DNA of 64,000 nt from Opitutales bacterium (lineage in GTDB: Bacteria; Verrucomicrobiota; Verrucomicrobiia; Opitutales; UBA953), in contig JAILGB010000011.1 in assembly GCA_024697185.1 (NCBI GenBank), forward strand, positions 62,001 to 126,000, in the 5' to 3' direction. The notes below the pieces were generated by a model. That model made no database searches. It was not told where the DNA came from and saw only the letters and a program-made list of their open reading frames with translations. A program made the position numbers and the translations under genes. This document shows positions 11,088-21,159 of this stretch, in pieces (position 1 is the stretch's first letter; every line of letters starts with the position of its first letter).

Positions 11088-12401
11088 TCAAAGCTCCGCG
11101 AGAACGACTTTTTCCGTCTTCAAATTTTTTGCCGCCCAAACGGCGACGGCGAATCCGGGAATCGTGCACAAAATCGCCCAATAAAAATAAAGTTCGTAGC
11201 CCAAAAATTCTTGAAGCGCGCCCGACCAGATTTTGGGCAAAAATGCGCTGAGCGCCATAAATGCGGAGCAAATCGCATAGTGCGCGACAGCGTGCCGCGT
11301 TCCCGCACTGATTTTCAGCATATAAAGCATATAGCCGGTAAAACCGAATCCGTAACCGAACTGCTCGATCGCAATTCCCGCCGCGAGCACATTGTAATCT
11401 TGTATCTGCCAATGCGCCAGCGCGATATAAATAAAGTCCGGAAGATTGAGCGCCAGCGCCATCGGCAAAAGCCAAAACGACAGCCCGCGGGAACTTTTTG
11501 CCACTGCGATCCCGCCCAAAACGCCACCGAGCAAAAGCGCAATCACTCCGATCGTCCCGTAAAGTCCGCCCAAAGCGACATTGTCCAAAGCCAAACCTCC
11601 CGACTCAAGCGAATCCTTCATAAAAAGCGGGGAAACCGCGCCCAACTGAACTTCACCAAGGCGAAAAAGCAACAAAAACAAAACTATGCCGACAATCGAT
11701 TTTTTTTGAAAAAAAGTTTTCCACGTCTCTACAAAATTTTTCAAAATCCCGTTCCCGCCGGAACGATTTGCCACCGCCGGCAGATCCTTTGGCGGGAACG
11801 GCAGGATCCGATAATGCAATATGCTCAAAACGAACGCCGTTGCACCGATCCCGCAAAAAATATAGCGCCATGCCGTTCCCGCCGCGAGCCCGGCGCCCAT
11901 CAGCGTTCCCGCAAAAACGATAATGCCGCCGCGGGCAAAAACTTGCGACAGTCTGAAAAACAGATTTCGAAATCCCGAGTAAAATTTTTGATCCCGATCC
12001 TCCAATGCGAGCAAATAAAAACCGTCGGCGGCGATATCGTGTGTCGCCGAGAGCACGGCGAGCAAAAAAAGCAAAATGGCAATCACGGTCGCGGGAACGA
12101 CGCAGGCGAACAGAATCCCCAACAAAAAATACAGCAACGCCATCGCCAACTGCATCAGCACAACCCAATGGCGTTTGCGACCGACGGCGTCCACAAGCGG
12201 CGACCAAAGGGCTTTCAAAACCCACGGCAAATACGCCCACGCCGCGACAAAGGTGATCACGGCGTTCCCGTAGTTGAGATCCTTGAGCGCGACAGGGGCA
12301 AGCAAATCCACGACGGCATTCGGCAAGCCCTGCACAAAATAAAGCGCCGCCACCCACACGATGGCGGGAACGGCGATCGGATGCGCTTTGACTCCCGACA
12401 T
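11088..12401 (-). CDS. MFS transporter, AmpG-like
   Basis: 437 aa polytopic protein; VQGLPNAVVDLLAPVALKDLNYGNAVITFVAAWAYLPWVLKALWSPLVD. Confidence 0.8.
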   Translation of the reverse strand: MSGVKAHPIAVPAIVWVAALYFVQGLPNAVVDLLAPVALKDLNYGNAVITFVAAWAYLPWVLKALWSPLVDAVGRKRHWVVLMQLAMALLYFLLGILFACVVPATVIAILLFLLAVLSATHDIAADGFYLLALEDRDQKFYSGFRNLFFRLSQVFARGGIIVFAGTLMGAGLAAGTAWRYIFCGIGATAFVLSILHYRILPFPPKDLPAVANRSGGNGILKNFVETWKTFFQKKSIVGIVLFLLLFRLGEVQLGAVSPLFMKDSLESGGLALDNVALGGLYGTIGVIALLLGGVLGGIAVAKSSRGLSFWLLPMALALNLPDFIYIALAHWQIQDYNVLAAGIAIEQFGYGFGFTGYMLYMLKISAGTRHAVAHYAICSAFMALSAFLPKIWSGALQEFLGYELYFYWAILCTIPGFAVAVWAAKNLKTEKVVLAEL

Positions 12402-12450
12402 TTCTTATCTTGCTGCGCTCCTCAAGATACGGACGACGTTCCTGAGAAAA

Positions 12451-12585
12451 CTAATCGTAGATCACAACGCCCTGCCCGCTGCCGCCGACATTGATGACGC
12501 GCGGTCCCGAGTTGCAGGCGTTTAGCGCAAACGCCGCAAAAACCAACGCCAAAAACAATGCGATGTAACGAAATATTTTCTTCAT
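12451..12585 (-). CDS. small lipoprotein, 44 aa
   Basis: Own translation MKKIFRYIALFLALVFAAFALNACNSGPRVINVGGSGQGVVIYD with lipobox-like LNAC. Confidence 0.55.
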   Translation of the reverse strand: MKKIFRYIALFLALVFAAFALNACNSGPRVINVGGSGQGVVIYD

Positions 12586-13388
12586 TATTGGTCCGACGGT
12601 GAAGGATTGTCGTTTTTCTTTTGCTCAGCAATCATTTTCATGCCGTATTCGTCAACAGCCTTGAAAAGTCGATGGAAGAAATCCGTCAGGGTCACATAAA
12701 TCGAAAGCATCTCGCTGTTGCTGAGATCAATCTGGTCGCCCACCTTGAACGGACGGCGCGTATCAACCAGTCGGGCTTCCGGGCTTTCTCCCTCTTTGGC
12801 GGGAGCGGAAATCTGCACCGTCTTAAATTCAAAAACCAACTCGCCGTTTTCATCGACATCTTCTGCGGAAACGACGCCCTTGTGGCGCAAAAGCGTTCCA
12901 AAGCCGATCCCGAGCGAGACGACGGCGTCTTCCAAGGAATTGGTGATCCCATAGCGTTTTTCAAAAAGCTCGAATTTTTCCGTCAACGGCGAACGGGCAA
13001 ATGCGTCTTGCTCTTTGCCGATTGTCTGATGAACGGCTTGCGGATCTTTTTCCGCCGCCGGCTTATTTTTGATCAAGTTGCACAAAAGATGGCACTGATC
13101 CATACAGGCCGCCGTAATGGCAAGCGCGTCGTTGAGCGTTTGGCGCAAAATCAGGCCATGCGCAAAATTTTTGATATTTTCAAATGACGCATGAATTTGA
13201 TGAACGGGCATCGCGTGTGTCAATGCTCCGACTTGCTCGTATTGTTCCGCCGTGACATTGCCGGTTGCCGCCAAATTAAAAGCGAGCATATCGTAGTTGC
13301 GTTGTAACGCGCCCAAAAATTCCTGGCTGATCGATTGCAGGCTGATAACGCGCTGTTGCGGCTGTTGCTTGGGATTTTCTTCTGCCAT
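12585..13388 (-). CDS. conserved hypothetical protein
   Basis: 267 aa ORF, start consistent with an upstream TATAAT. Confidence 0.7.
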   Translation of the reverse strand: MAEENPKQQPQQRVISLQSISQEFLGALQRNYDMLAFNLAATGNVTAEQYEQVGALTHAMPVHQIHASFENIKNFAHGLILRQTLNDALAITAACMDQCHLLCNLIKNKPAAEKDPQAVHQTIGKEQDAFARSPLTEKFELFEKRYGITNSLEDAVVSLGIGFGTLLRHKGVVSAEDVDENGELVFEFKTVQISAPAKEGESPEARLVDTRRPFKVGDQIDLSNSEMLSIYVTLTDFFHRLFKAVDEYGMKMIAEQKKNDNPSPSDQ

Positions 13389-13433
13389 AATGAAATCATT
13401 ATAAAGTTAAAAGATGAAAGTTAAAAGATAAAA

Positions 13434-13468
13434 AGCGTTCCCGCAAGTTCTTGTCTCGCGGGAACGCT
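13434..13468 (-). terminator. terminator built from a perfect inverted pair of the 9-mer
   Basis: agcgttcccgcaagttcttgtctcgcgggaacgct between 13388 and 13497. Confidence 0.8.
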
Positions 13469-13496
13469 TTTTTAAGAGATTCAAGTCTTCGGATTT

Positions 13497-14126
13497 TTAA
13501 ATCTTGCTGTCCTGAACATAAATCCGGTCGCCTTCTTCCAAATGGATGTCCGGTGCGCGACCTTCTTGGATCTCCGCGACATTGATGACGAATGTTTTGT
13601 CCTCACCGTCAATGTTGCGCGTCAACAAAACATTGGTGCGTGACGCTCGCGGCTGGAGACCGCGCGCCATCGTGATCGCACGACCCAGAGTCAACTCTTC
13701 CTCCATCGGCATCACCAAGGGACCCGTCGCAGCGACAAAGCCGTCAATATAAACGCGGCGTTCTGCGTATTGGTTAATCTGCAAAGAGACTTGCGGGTCT
13801 TTGTAATAGCCGCCGTCACGATAGAGTTTCTCGATCTTCCCCTTCGCCTCAAGAAGCGTCAGACCTTTGACAAAAACTTGGTTGAGGTAAGGCAATGTGA
13901 TGTTGCCGTCTCCCGTAACGCGATAGTCGTTGCGCTGGTCAGGTTCCTGGAAAATCTCAAAGTGAATCAAGTCCATCGGACGGATCCGATAGTCGCGACT
14001 TTGATTCAGCTGCGCCAAATCCTGATTTCTCGTCGTCGAAAGCGCCGAATTGTCCGTCCGCTCGCAAGCGGCAAGCCCCAAAAACGCCACGGCGACGAAG
14101 AGCGTCAACTTTTTAAAATTTTTCAT
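13497..14126 (-). CDS. polysaccharide export (Wza/SLBB-like) lipoprotein
   Basis: Start MKNFKKLTLFVAVAFLGLAACER; DYRIRPMDLIHFEIFQEPDQRNDYRVTGDGNITLPYLNQVFVKGLTLLEA, then an SLBB-like region. Confidence 0.88.
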   Translation of the reverse strand: MKNFKKLTLFVAVAFLGLAACERTDNSALSTTRNQDLAQLNQSRDYRIRPMDLIHFEIFQEPDQRNDYRVTGDGNITLPYLNQVFVKGLTLLEAKGKIEKLYRDGGYYKDPQVSLQINQYAERRVYIDGFVAATGPLVMPMEEELTLGRAITMARGLQPRASRTNVLLTRNIDGEDKTFVINVAEIQEGRAPDIHLEEGDRIYVQDSKI

Positions 14127-14203
14127 AACTTGAATTTCTTTTGAAAAAAACCGCGCTAAAACAGCAGACCTGTCATAGCGCGGCAATAGTTGCAAAGATA
14201 CGA

Positions 14204-15385
14204 TTAGAAGTTTGCTGTCGCCGACAAGGTCAAGACATTGTTGGTGTAGCTCATTTCCGAAACATCCGAATCATTCCATTGGAACTTATAGGAAGCGCCC
14301 AAGGTGAGGTAATCGTTCATACGATAGCTGGCGCCGGCGCTGAGCGTATAGATGTTATCTTTACGATCTGCCGACACATAATCGTCGTTCACCCACGAAA
14401 CGCTTTCGTTGAAAGACCACTTGCTGTCAACATTGTGCGTAAGGCGCAAGGTGACACCCGTCGCCTTGATCGACTGGGCTGTTCCGGAAATTTCAAAGTC
14501 ACGATTGAAGGTCAAGCTTGCATTTGTCTTCTCTGTGGCCTTGTAGTTGACGGTGCCCAAGAAAGAGAGGGTCGACGAGCTGCTGCGGTTATCATAACGA
14601 CGATGATAGGAAATCGTCGAAGAACCGACGCGGACGTTGAGGTTCAACTTTTCATCGACAACACCTTGCACATTGAAACCGACGAAGTGTGTCTCCGTAT
14701 AGCCGAGCGGCATATTTCCGTTGTAACGGGAAAGATCCGTATAGGTGTATTGATAGGAAAGACCGCCGCGGATTTTTTCGGTGACGAGCGTGTGCAGCAA
14801 CGAAACCGGAACCGTGTAGGACTGCGAATCCGCATAGGAGTCGCGGTGGTTGCGATAGCGCTTGCCCGTGTAGCCGAGACCTGCTGTCGTGGAAAGCTTG
14901 GAGGTCAACTGATAGTCGCCGTCCGCTCTTGCGTACCAAGTATCGTAGCGGATGATATTGCCGCGACGAGCCGCACGGGCAAAGTGGTCACGAGCCGAAT
15001 TTTGCGACATCATATCATAGCCGACGGAAGCCGTCGCCTTAAGTTTGGCGCCGGAATAGCTATACACGGCGTTAAGGTGCGTATTTTGCGTATTGTTCTG
15101 GTCGTGATCCAGGTAATACGAGAAATCTTCGCTCAAGCTGACATTGAACGAGGACTCTGCGACTTCACTGCCGAGGGAAAGCTTTGTCGCGGGAATAAAG
15201 TGCAAGATCACATCGTCAACCTTATCGGCTGTATTCAAATAGATGTTGTCATTATACTCTGCGGAGACTTTCGCGCTGAAATTGAGACGGACATTTTCGT
15301 TGACATCCGCGGCGTTAACCGTGGTCAAAGCCGAAAATCCAGCAATAAGCGCAGCTGCAACTTTAAGAGTGTTTTTCGTAATCAT
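14204..15385 (-). CDS. outer-membrane beta-barrel protein, probably EPS-associated
   Basis: 393 aa, signal peptide, alternating beta-strand pattern ending in aromatic (LSATANF), downstream neighbour is the export protein. Confidence 0.75.
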   Translation of the reverse strand: MITKNTLKVAAALIAGFSALTTVNAADVNENVRLNFSAKVSAEYNDNIYLNTADKVDDVILHFIPATKLSLGSEVAESSFNVSLSEDFSYYLDHDQNNTQNTHLNAVYSYSGAKLKATASVGYDMMSQNSARDHFARAARRGNIIRYDTWYARADGDYQLTSKLSTTAGLGYTGKRYRNHRDSYADSQSYTVPVSLLHTLVTEKIRGGLSYQYTYTDLSRYNGNMPLGYTETHFVGFNVQGVVDEKLNLNVRVGSSTISYHRRYDNRSSSSTLSFLGTVNYKATEKTNASLTFNRDFEISGTAQSIKATGVTLRLTHNVDSKWSFNESVSWVNDDYVSADRKDNIYTLSAGASYRMNDYLTLGASYKFQWNDSDVSEMSYTNNVLTLSATANF

Positions 15386-15488
15386 AATTAATATTGATTT
15401 AGGATTTGTGAATTAGTTTTCTTATATTATATGAAATCAAATAGAAAATTTCAATAGGAATTTTCCGTCAATACCGCCCGTTTCAAAT

Positions 15489-16025
15489 TTATTTTTTGTA
15501 AGGGCGGAGCTCGACGTGTCCGTTATAAGACTCCGGCTTGACGGATTTGACGCCTTCACCGAATTGCTGCAACTCGACAATCACGTTTTTTTCCGAATAC
15601 TCGAGCATGCACCCGATATCGTAAGACCAGTCTTGATAAGTCCAGATGCAGGGGATGACAAAAATCGATGCGATGCCGTCAACAACCGCTGTGTGGTTGG
15701 CGCGGCGACGGATGCGCAACTGCTGGTCCGGATAGCCCGCTTTTTTCAAAACGACGACAGGCGCTTTTTTGCGACGATATTCCACGGTTATCGGGGTTGT
15801 CCCGACGGAATTGCCGTCAACGACGACTTCCGCACCCGAAGGGATGGTGTCGATCGAGATCATCTCGGAAACAGGTTCCGAGGCGAATGCAACGGGGAAA
15901 ACCGTCCAGCGATACCACTTTTCGCCGGTAGCCTCGTCCGCGCGTTGAGCCGCTGTCTTGCACTCCGCGCACAAAACTCCGGCTGCAGCCATAAGCATTG
16001 CAAAAACAAACAGAATTTTCTTCAT
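15489..16025 (-). CDS. PEGA-domain exported protein
   Basis: IDTIPSGAEVVVDGNSVGTTPITVEYRRKKAPVVVLKKAGY matches the PEGA consensus. Confidence 0.8.
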   Translation of the reverse strand: MKKILFVFAMLMAAAGVLCAECKTAAQRADEATGEKWYRWTVFPVAFASEPVSEMISIDTIPSGAEVVVDGNSVGTTPITVEYRRKKAPVVVLKKAGYPDQQLRIRRRANHTAVVDGIASIFVIPCIWTYQDWSYDIGCMLEYSEKNVIVELQQFGEGVKSVKPESYNGHVELRPYKK

Positions 16026-16116
16026 AAGACTAATGTTTTATTTTTGGGTTAGAAAGAGGGGGATGTTTCAAACTGACTACATTTTAAAATTTGCCTCTAA
16101 AAAATGCAAATCTTTT

Positions 16117-17031
16117 TTAAATCGAAAATTGTCCATACGACAAAAAAAGCCCGACGGACTGCGTTAACGCGTAAACAAACAGGATTCCCGCCGTTTTGCC
16201 GAGGAGCGGATTGAGCGTTCGGGGATCTTCAAATTCGCTCAGCGTTTTAAGCGGTCCCGCGATCATCCACGGCAAAATCACCATCGGCAACAAAACGCAG
16301 AGTGCCTCCAGACCGTAGCCGTAACGCAAGATCAGCGGCGACAGGAACATGAAGCAAAAATTGAACAAATAAAGCCCGAGGCCGAATCTGCGCCCGAAAA
16401 TAACGATTGTCGTTCGTTTTTTGGCGACCCGGTCCGTCTCCTCGTCGCGGAGATTGTTAATCAGCAAAATATTGTCCGCGCCCAATCCGCAAGCCAACGC
16501 GAGCACCCAGGCAAACGGCGGGAACACCAAAACTTGCGTATAAGCCGTAAACATCACGGCGACAAAGCCGAAAAAAATCACGACAAAAACATCGCCGAGT
16601 CCGTGATACGCCAACGGCCAAGGGCCCAAAGTGTAGGCGAGACAGGCAAGAACGCTCAAAGCGCCTACCAAAAGCATCCAAGGGCCGCCATAGGCGACCA
16701 ATCCCATACCGCAGGCGCAGGCGACCATGACCGCCGTCAAGGTTGCCACAAACATTTGTCGCGGCGAAAGCCATCCGAGCGATGTCGCGCGTTCCGGCCC
16801 CAGTCGCGCCGCCGTATCCGCGCCCTTTTTGAAATCTCCCAAATCGTTTGCCAGATTGCAGGCGATTTGAGCAAAAAGCGCGAACAGCGCCGCCAAAATC
16901 GCGGGAACGGCATCAAATCCCCCGCAAGCGCCCGCGCAGGCGCTCCCCAATAAAATCGGAGCGAGAGCCGCCGGCAAAGTCTTGGGTCTTGCCGCGAACA
17001 AAAGTGCTTTTGCCGGAGAAATCCTTTTCAT
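16117..17031 (-). CDS. menA: 1,4-dihydroxy-2-naphthoate polyprenyltransferase (UbiA family)
   Basis: 304 aa; NDLGDFKKGADT, LLINNLRDEETDRVAKKRT. Confidence 0.9.
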   Translation of the reverse strand: MKRISPAKALLFAARPKTLPAALAPILLGSACAGACGGFDAVPAILAALFALFAQIACNLANDLGDFKKGADTAARLGPERATSLGWLSPRQMFVATLTAVMVACACGMGLVAYGGPWMLLVGALSVLACLAYTLGPWPLAYHGLGDVFVVIFFGFVAVMFTAYTQVLVFPPFAWVLALACGLGADNILLINNLRDEETDRVAKKRTTIVIFGRRFGLGLYLFNFCFMFLSPLILRYGYGLEALCVLLPMVILPWMIAGPLKTLSEFEDPRTLNPLLGKTAGILFVYALTQSVGLFLSYGQFSI

Positions 17032-17041
17032 CTGCCAAAAA

Positions 17042-18121
17042 CTACACCGTCGGATACGAACCGAGGCATTTTATCGAAACGACATCGGGCTCCAATTCCT
17101 TGAGCGCTTTTTGAAAACGCTCATCATCCCAAGCGGCAAAAAAGTCGAGGAAGAAGCGATATTCCCATTTGCGGCCGGGAACGGGACGTGAGGTCAAACC
17201 TTCGACATTGATGCCATTTTTTTCAAACGGCTGCAAAATATGCAAAAGGGTGCCGACTTCGTTTTTTACCAAAACGGACAGTGTCGTTTTCTCGCTGCAA
17301 TTTTCACAAGGACGATTTTTTTGAGTCGCGACCACAATAAAACGCGTTACGTTTTCCTCTAAATTTTGAATGCCGTATTCGAGCACGGGAACGCCGTTGA
17401 TTTCCGCCGCCACTCTCGAGGCGATCGCCGCCGCATTGGGATTTTCCATCGCGTATTTCACCGCTACCGCCGTCGAAGGAGTGTTGAACAATTCCGCGCG
17501 CGGCAAATTGTGTCGCAGCCATTCCGTGCATTGGCTGATCGCCACATCTTTTGAATAGACCGCATGAATGTCCTCCAAGCGCCCGCGGCAGATCAAACAT
17601 TGCTCGATCTTCATCTGCGTCTGCGCGACGATCTGCAAATCCGTCTCCGCCAACAAATCGAGCACCTCCGCCACCGTTCCCGCGGAAGAGTTTTCAATCG
17701 GCAAAACGGCATAGGCCACCTTGCCCGCCTGCAACGCCGACAACGCTTCGCCGACGGTATGCATCGCGGACAAATCAACACTGGAGCCAAAAATTTTTAA
17801 CGCAGCCTGATGGGTGAACGTTCCCGCCGGACCGAGATAAGCGACCGTCTTTTGCATCTGCAACGCGACACTCGCCGAAATAATCTCACGATAGACGGCA
17901 CGGATGTTCATGCAGGGAATTTTTAATGCTGCCGCCTGCGCTTCGAGTTTTTTCAAAAGCTGTTCTTCGCGATCGGGGACAAAAACATTCGTTCCCGCCT
18001 GCATCTTGTTTTCTCCGATTACCTTCGCGCACGCTTGACGTTGCGCCAAAAGGGTCACAATTTGCGAGTCAATCGCTTCGATCTCCTTGCGAGTTTCTTC
18101 TATCGTTTTCATAAAAATCAT
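17042..18121 (-). CDS. pheA: chorismate mutase / prephenate dehydratase
   Basis: N-terminal chorismate mutase, then AYLGPAGTFTHQAALKIFG, ENSSAGTV, C-terminal ACT with EYRFFLDF. Confidence 0.95.
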   Translation of the reverse strand: MIFMKTIEETRKEIEAIDSQIVTLLAQRQACAKVIGENKMQAGTNVFVPDREEQLLKKLEAQAAALKIPCMNIRAVYREIISASVALQMQKTVAYLGPAGTFTHQAALKIFGSSVDLSAMHTVGEALSALQAGKVAYAVLPIENSSAGTVAEVLDLLAETDLQIVAQTQMKIEQCLICRGRLEDIHAVYSKDVAISQCTEWLRHNLPRAELFNTPSTAVAVKYAMENPNAAAIASRVAAEINGVPVLEYGIQNLEENVTRFIVVATQKNRPCENCSEKTTLSVLVKNEVGTLLHILQPFEKNGINVEGLTSRPVPGRKWEYRFFLDFFAAWDDERFQKALKELEPDVVSIKCLGSYPTV

Positions 18122-18903
18122 CCTTCTTCGTTTTCTGTCGGCAAATCCAAGGTTTTATCGTCCGTCAAACCGACATCCGCCGATGTTTTCGGTTTTTGGG
18201 GCGCCATTGCTTTTTGCAGCCATTCCGCGATTTGAGCCGGCGAAAGCACATCGCTCTCCGGCAGTTCTGAAACAGTCCGGATGCCGACAAAATCCAAAAA
18301 TTTTTGCGTCGTCGAATATTGGGACGGTCTGCCGGGCGAATCTGCGCGTCCGGAAATCCTGACAAGATCCAAATCCACCAGGCGCGCCAACGCCGTATCG
18401 ACGGAGACTCCGCGAAGACTCTCCATCTCCGCTCGCGTCACCGGCTGGCGATAGGCGATGATCGCCAATGTTTCCAACGCCGCGGTGCTCAAGCGGTTGG
18501 GCTTGGGTTCGTCACGCAACAAGCGCACCCATGATGCGTATTCGGGAGCAATCGCCAGCCTGAAACCTTCCGGCCCCGACACGATGCGCGTCACTTCGCC
18601 GTCGTCTTTCATCGTCTGGTTCAAAATTTCCATCGCCTCCCGAATCTGCGTTGCTGTCAGCAAGAGCGGGACTTGATTGACAATCTGCTCGATCTCGCCC
18701 TGCTCCGGCGCGGGAACGCCATTGCGCACGACCGGCAAACCCGCCTCGTCAAAATCTTCCGGCGTTCCCACGGCGAGCATTTCGCGTTCCCGCTGCTCGT
18801 GATAACGTGCAACCACCGTTTGAATCTCTTTGATTGAGATCGACTCCGAAGTCGAAATCAACAAAGCGCGCAAAATGGACTGGAGATTAAAATCCTGCAT
18901 CAA
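18118..18903 (-). CDS. scpB: segregation and condensation protein B
   Basis: 261 aa; LSTAALETLAIIAYRQPVTRAEMESLRGVSVDTALARLVDLDLVRISGRADSPGRPSQYSTTQKFLDFVGI. Confidence 0.95.
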   Translation of the reverse strand: MMQDFNLQSILRALLISTSESISIKEIQTVVARYHEQREREMLAVGTPEDFDEAGLPVVRNGVPAPEQGEIEQIVNQVPLLLTATQIREAMEILNQTMKDDGEVTRIVSGPEGFRLAIAPEYASWVRLLRDEPKPNRLSTAALETLAIIAYRQPVTRAEMESLRGVSVDTALARLVDLDLVRISGRADSPGRPSQYSTTQKFLDFVGIRTVSELPESDVLSPAQIAEWLQKAMAPQKPKTSADVGLTDDKTLDLPTENEEG

Positions 18904-19703
18904 TTCAAATTTTTTGGCAAAGCTGTCGCCGCCGCGACCACCGATTCATCAAAAAAGTTCCATCCCATGCCCGCATCGACAACAATCGACTGTGCATTGA
19001 CACCCGACGAACGCGGCGAGAGCAGCCAAACGATCGCATCCGCGACCTCCTGCGTCGAAAGATTGCGCTTGCGCATCGTCAACGCCTCCGCGAACAGATA
19101 ATTTTTCAAATATCCCGGGATCCCCGCGCTCGCCGATGTTTTGAGCGGTCCCGCATTAACGGAATTGAAACGGATGCCTTTATTAGAAAAAGATTTTGCC
19201 AAAAAACGTGTCGCGCTTTCCAACGCCGCCTTGATCGGCGACATATAACCGTAATTGGCGGCTGTCACCTGTGAGGAAATCCCGACGCTGACGGCGGCGC
19301 TTCCCGGCGGCATCAACGGCGCCAACGCCCGGGCAAGTTCAACAAAAGAAAAAGCCGAAATCTGCGTCGCCTGCAAAAAATCCTTGCGCAAAGTTTCATG
19401 AAAAGGTTTGAAGCCTTCCGAAAAATTGGCGAAGGCGATGCTGTGGACAAAACCGTCGATCCCGCCAAAATCTTTTTGAACGGCAGCTGCCAGCATTCCC
19501 GCCGCATCCTCGTTTTCCACATCGCAGACATAAACGGGTTTGCCTGTCAAAAAAGCCTCCTTTGCCCGGGCTTCGCTGCGCACCGAATAAATCACCGTCG
19601 CTCCCGCCTCTTCCAATGTTTTGGCGACAAACCAGGCGACCGATTTTTTGTTCGCGACACCGGCGACAAGAATTTTTTTACCTTCGAGTTTCAAAAAATC
19701 CAT
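18900..19703 (-). CDS. fabI: enoyl-[acyl-carrier-protein] reductase (NADH)
   Basis: Start MDFLKLEGKKILVAGVANKKSVAW; NYGYMSPIKAALESATRFLAKSF, RFNSVNAGPLKTSAS. Confidence 0.95.
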   Translation of the reverse strand: MDFLKLEGKKILVAGVANKKSVAWFVAKTLEEAGATVIYSVRSEARAKEAFLTGKPVYVCDVENEDAAGMLAAAVQKDFGGIDGFVHSIAFANFSEGFKPFHETLRKDFLQATQISAFSFVELARALAPLMPPGSAAVSVGISSQVTAANYGYMSPIKAALESATRFLAKSFSNKGIRFNSVNAGPLKTSASAGIPGYLKNYLFAEALTMRKRNLSTQEVADAIVWLLSPRSSGVNAQSIVVDAGMGWNFFDESVVAAATALPKNLN

Positions 19704-19709
19704 AGCCTC

Positions 19710-19738
19710 ATTATAAATTATGCCGCGGGCCATAACAA
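19710..19738 (-). promoter_or_regulatory. sigma70-like promoter TTGTTA-17-TATAAT, 6 nt from the fabI ATG
   Basis: Hexamers, 17 nt spacer and distance read directly. Confidence 0.65.
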
Positions 19739-20736
19739 CGAAACAATCGCCCGAGCGTCTCCATTTTTATCGCTGTTTCCCGCCATTCCGCCTCAGGGAG
19801 CGAGTCCGGCAACAATCCGCCGCCCGCATAAAACTCCAAAGTTTTTCCCTCCAAGCGCATACAGCGCAAATTAACAAAAAGCCGGGCGACATCCGCTCCC
19901 CATTCGCCGACAAATCCGGCATAATATTTTCGCGGGAACGTTTCATGTTCCAAAATAAATTTTAAAGCTTCATCTCTCGGCGTTCCCGCAACGGCGGGAG
20001 TCGGGTGCAGGATTTTTACGGCGCGTGCCGCCTGTTCGAAGCTCGGGGGATTCAAAAAGAATTCCGTTTTCAAGTGTTCCAGCGTTCCCGCCAAGACCGT
20101 CTCTGTCTTTTCTTCACAAATTTGCAATCCCGCTTCACAAAGCCGTTCCCGCACAAAATCCGCAACCAAAGCCTGTTCCCGGCGATTTTTCAAATCCCAA
20201 GCGCCTCCCTGTTCCCGCGTTCCCGCGAGGGCGACCGTCCGCCAGGCGCCTTGCGATGAAAGCAAGATTTCCGGAGAACAGCCCAGCCACGTTCCCGTCT
20301 GCGGCGTATGAAAAAGATAAACGAAGGCGTTTTCGTAAGTCTCAAGCGCCTTTTGAAAAATCTGCAAAGGATCTACAGAATCCGTGGCAAAAAAACATTC
20401 CCGGCGCGACAAGACGATTTTTGAAAATTTCCCGTCTTTCAGCGCCTGCATAAATTTTGCAAACTGTCCGAAATAATCCTCCCGATTTTGCCCGAGGGCT
20501 TCAATCTCAAAATCCGCGGGAACGATTTTCGGCTCCACCGTTTCAATTTTTCCGACGAGCGCGATCGGCGGGCAATCTTTTGTTATCGCAAACGGTGCGA
20601 AAACAAAGCGGCGTTCCCGCGATGCCAGCAAGGCTTCGACCGAATCAAAGGCAGTCGGCGTTCCCGCGAGATGAAAGATTTGCCGTTCCCGCGGCAAACG
20701 CCAGAGAGCAAAAGAGCGTTCTGGGTCAAAATGCAT
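19711..20736 (-). CDS. menF: isochorismate synthase
   Basis: 341 aa; KIVLSRRE, TWLGCSPEILL, ALAGTREQGG, LHPTPAVAGTPRDEAL, YYAGFVGEWG. Confidence 0.93.
   Translation of the reverse strand: MHFDPERSFALWRLPRERQIFHLAGTPTAFDSVEALLASRERRFVFAPFAITKDCPPIALVGKIETVEPKIVPADFEIEALGQNREDYFGQFAKFMQALKDGKFSKIVLSRRECFFATDSVDPLQIFQKALETYENAFVYLFHTPQTGTWLGCSPEILLSSQGAWRTVALAGTREQGGAWDLKNRREQALVADFVRERLCEAGLQICEEKTETVLAGTLEHLKTEFFLNPPSFEQAARAVKILHPTPAVAGTPRDEALKFILEHETFPRKYYAGFVGEWGADVARLFVNLRCMRLEGKTLEFYAGGGLLPDSLPEAEWRETAIKMETLGRLFRCYGPRHNL
19932..20692. repeat. Dense cluster of the 9-mer GCGGGAACG/CGTTCCCGC (9 exact copies inside menF)
   Basis: Exact copies starting at 19932, 19981, 20093, 20144, 20218, 20516, 20612, 20659 and 20684, in both orientations. 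Confidence 0.9.
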
Positions 20737-21158
20737 TATTTTTCAACGGGAACGATGTGATTGGTGACGCGCAAAGTGGAAACGAGCGCGCCGGATTCGT
20801 TTACGATGTCAATGTTCCACAAATGTGTTTTTTTGCCGATGTGCAAAACCGTTCCCGTCACCGAGAGTATTTGTCCGAGCCGTGCCGATGAAACGTGGTT
20901 TGCGACAACCTGGCTGCCGACGGGCATCGTTCCCGCCTCGCATTTTAAAATCGAGCCGACGCCCGCGACACTTTCTGCAACCGCCAACGAAGCGCCACCG
21001 TGCAACAAACCCATTGGGGTGAGCAAGGATTCCGTCACTTGAAAACGCGCGGAAATCGTCGTGTCCGCCACTGTCGTAAATTCGAGGCCTAAAGCTTTGA
21101 TCATTCCGCAGGCGCAACGGCGGTTGATTTCGGCAACTATACTTTTCTCCAAACTCAT
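20736..21158 (-). CDS. hotdog-fold thioesterase (PaaI/MenI-like)
   Basis: From MSLEKSIVAEINRRC; MGLLHGGASLAVAESVAGVGSI. Next to menF, so a DHNA-CoA thioesterase role is plausible. Confidence 0.85.
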   Translation of the reverse strand: MSLEKSIVAEINRRCACGMIKALGLEFTTVADTTISARFQVTESLLTPMGLLHGGASLAVAESVAGVGSILKCEAGTMPVGSQVVANHVSSARLGQILSVTGTVLHIGKKTHLWNIDIVNESGALVSTLRVTNHIVPVEK

Positions 21159-21159
21159 C

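Noticed and set aside
10908-12494. 528-aa plus-strand ORF rich in Arg/Gln/Lys
   Set aside because: Antisense to the AmpG-like MFS gene and the OppA start; low-complexity composition.
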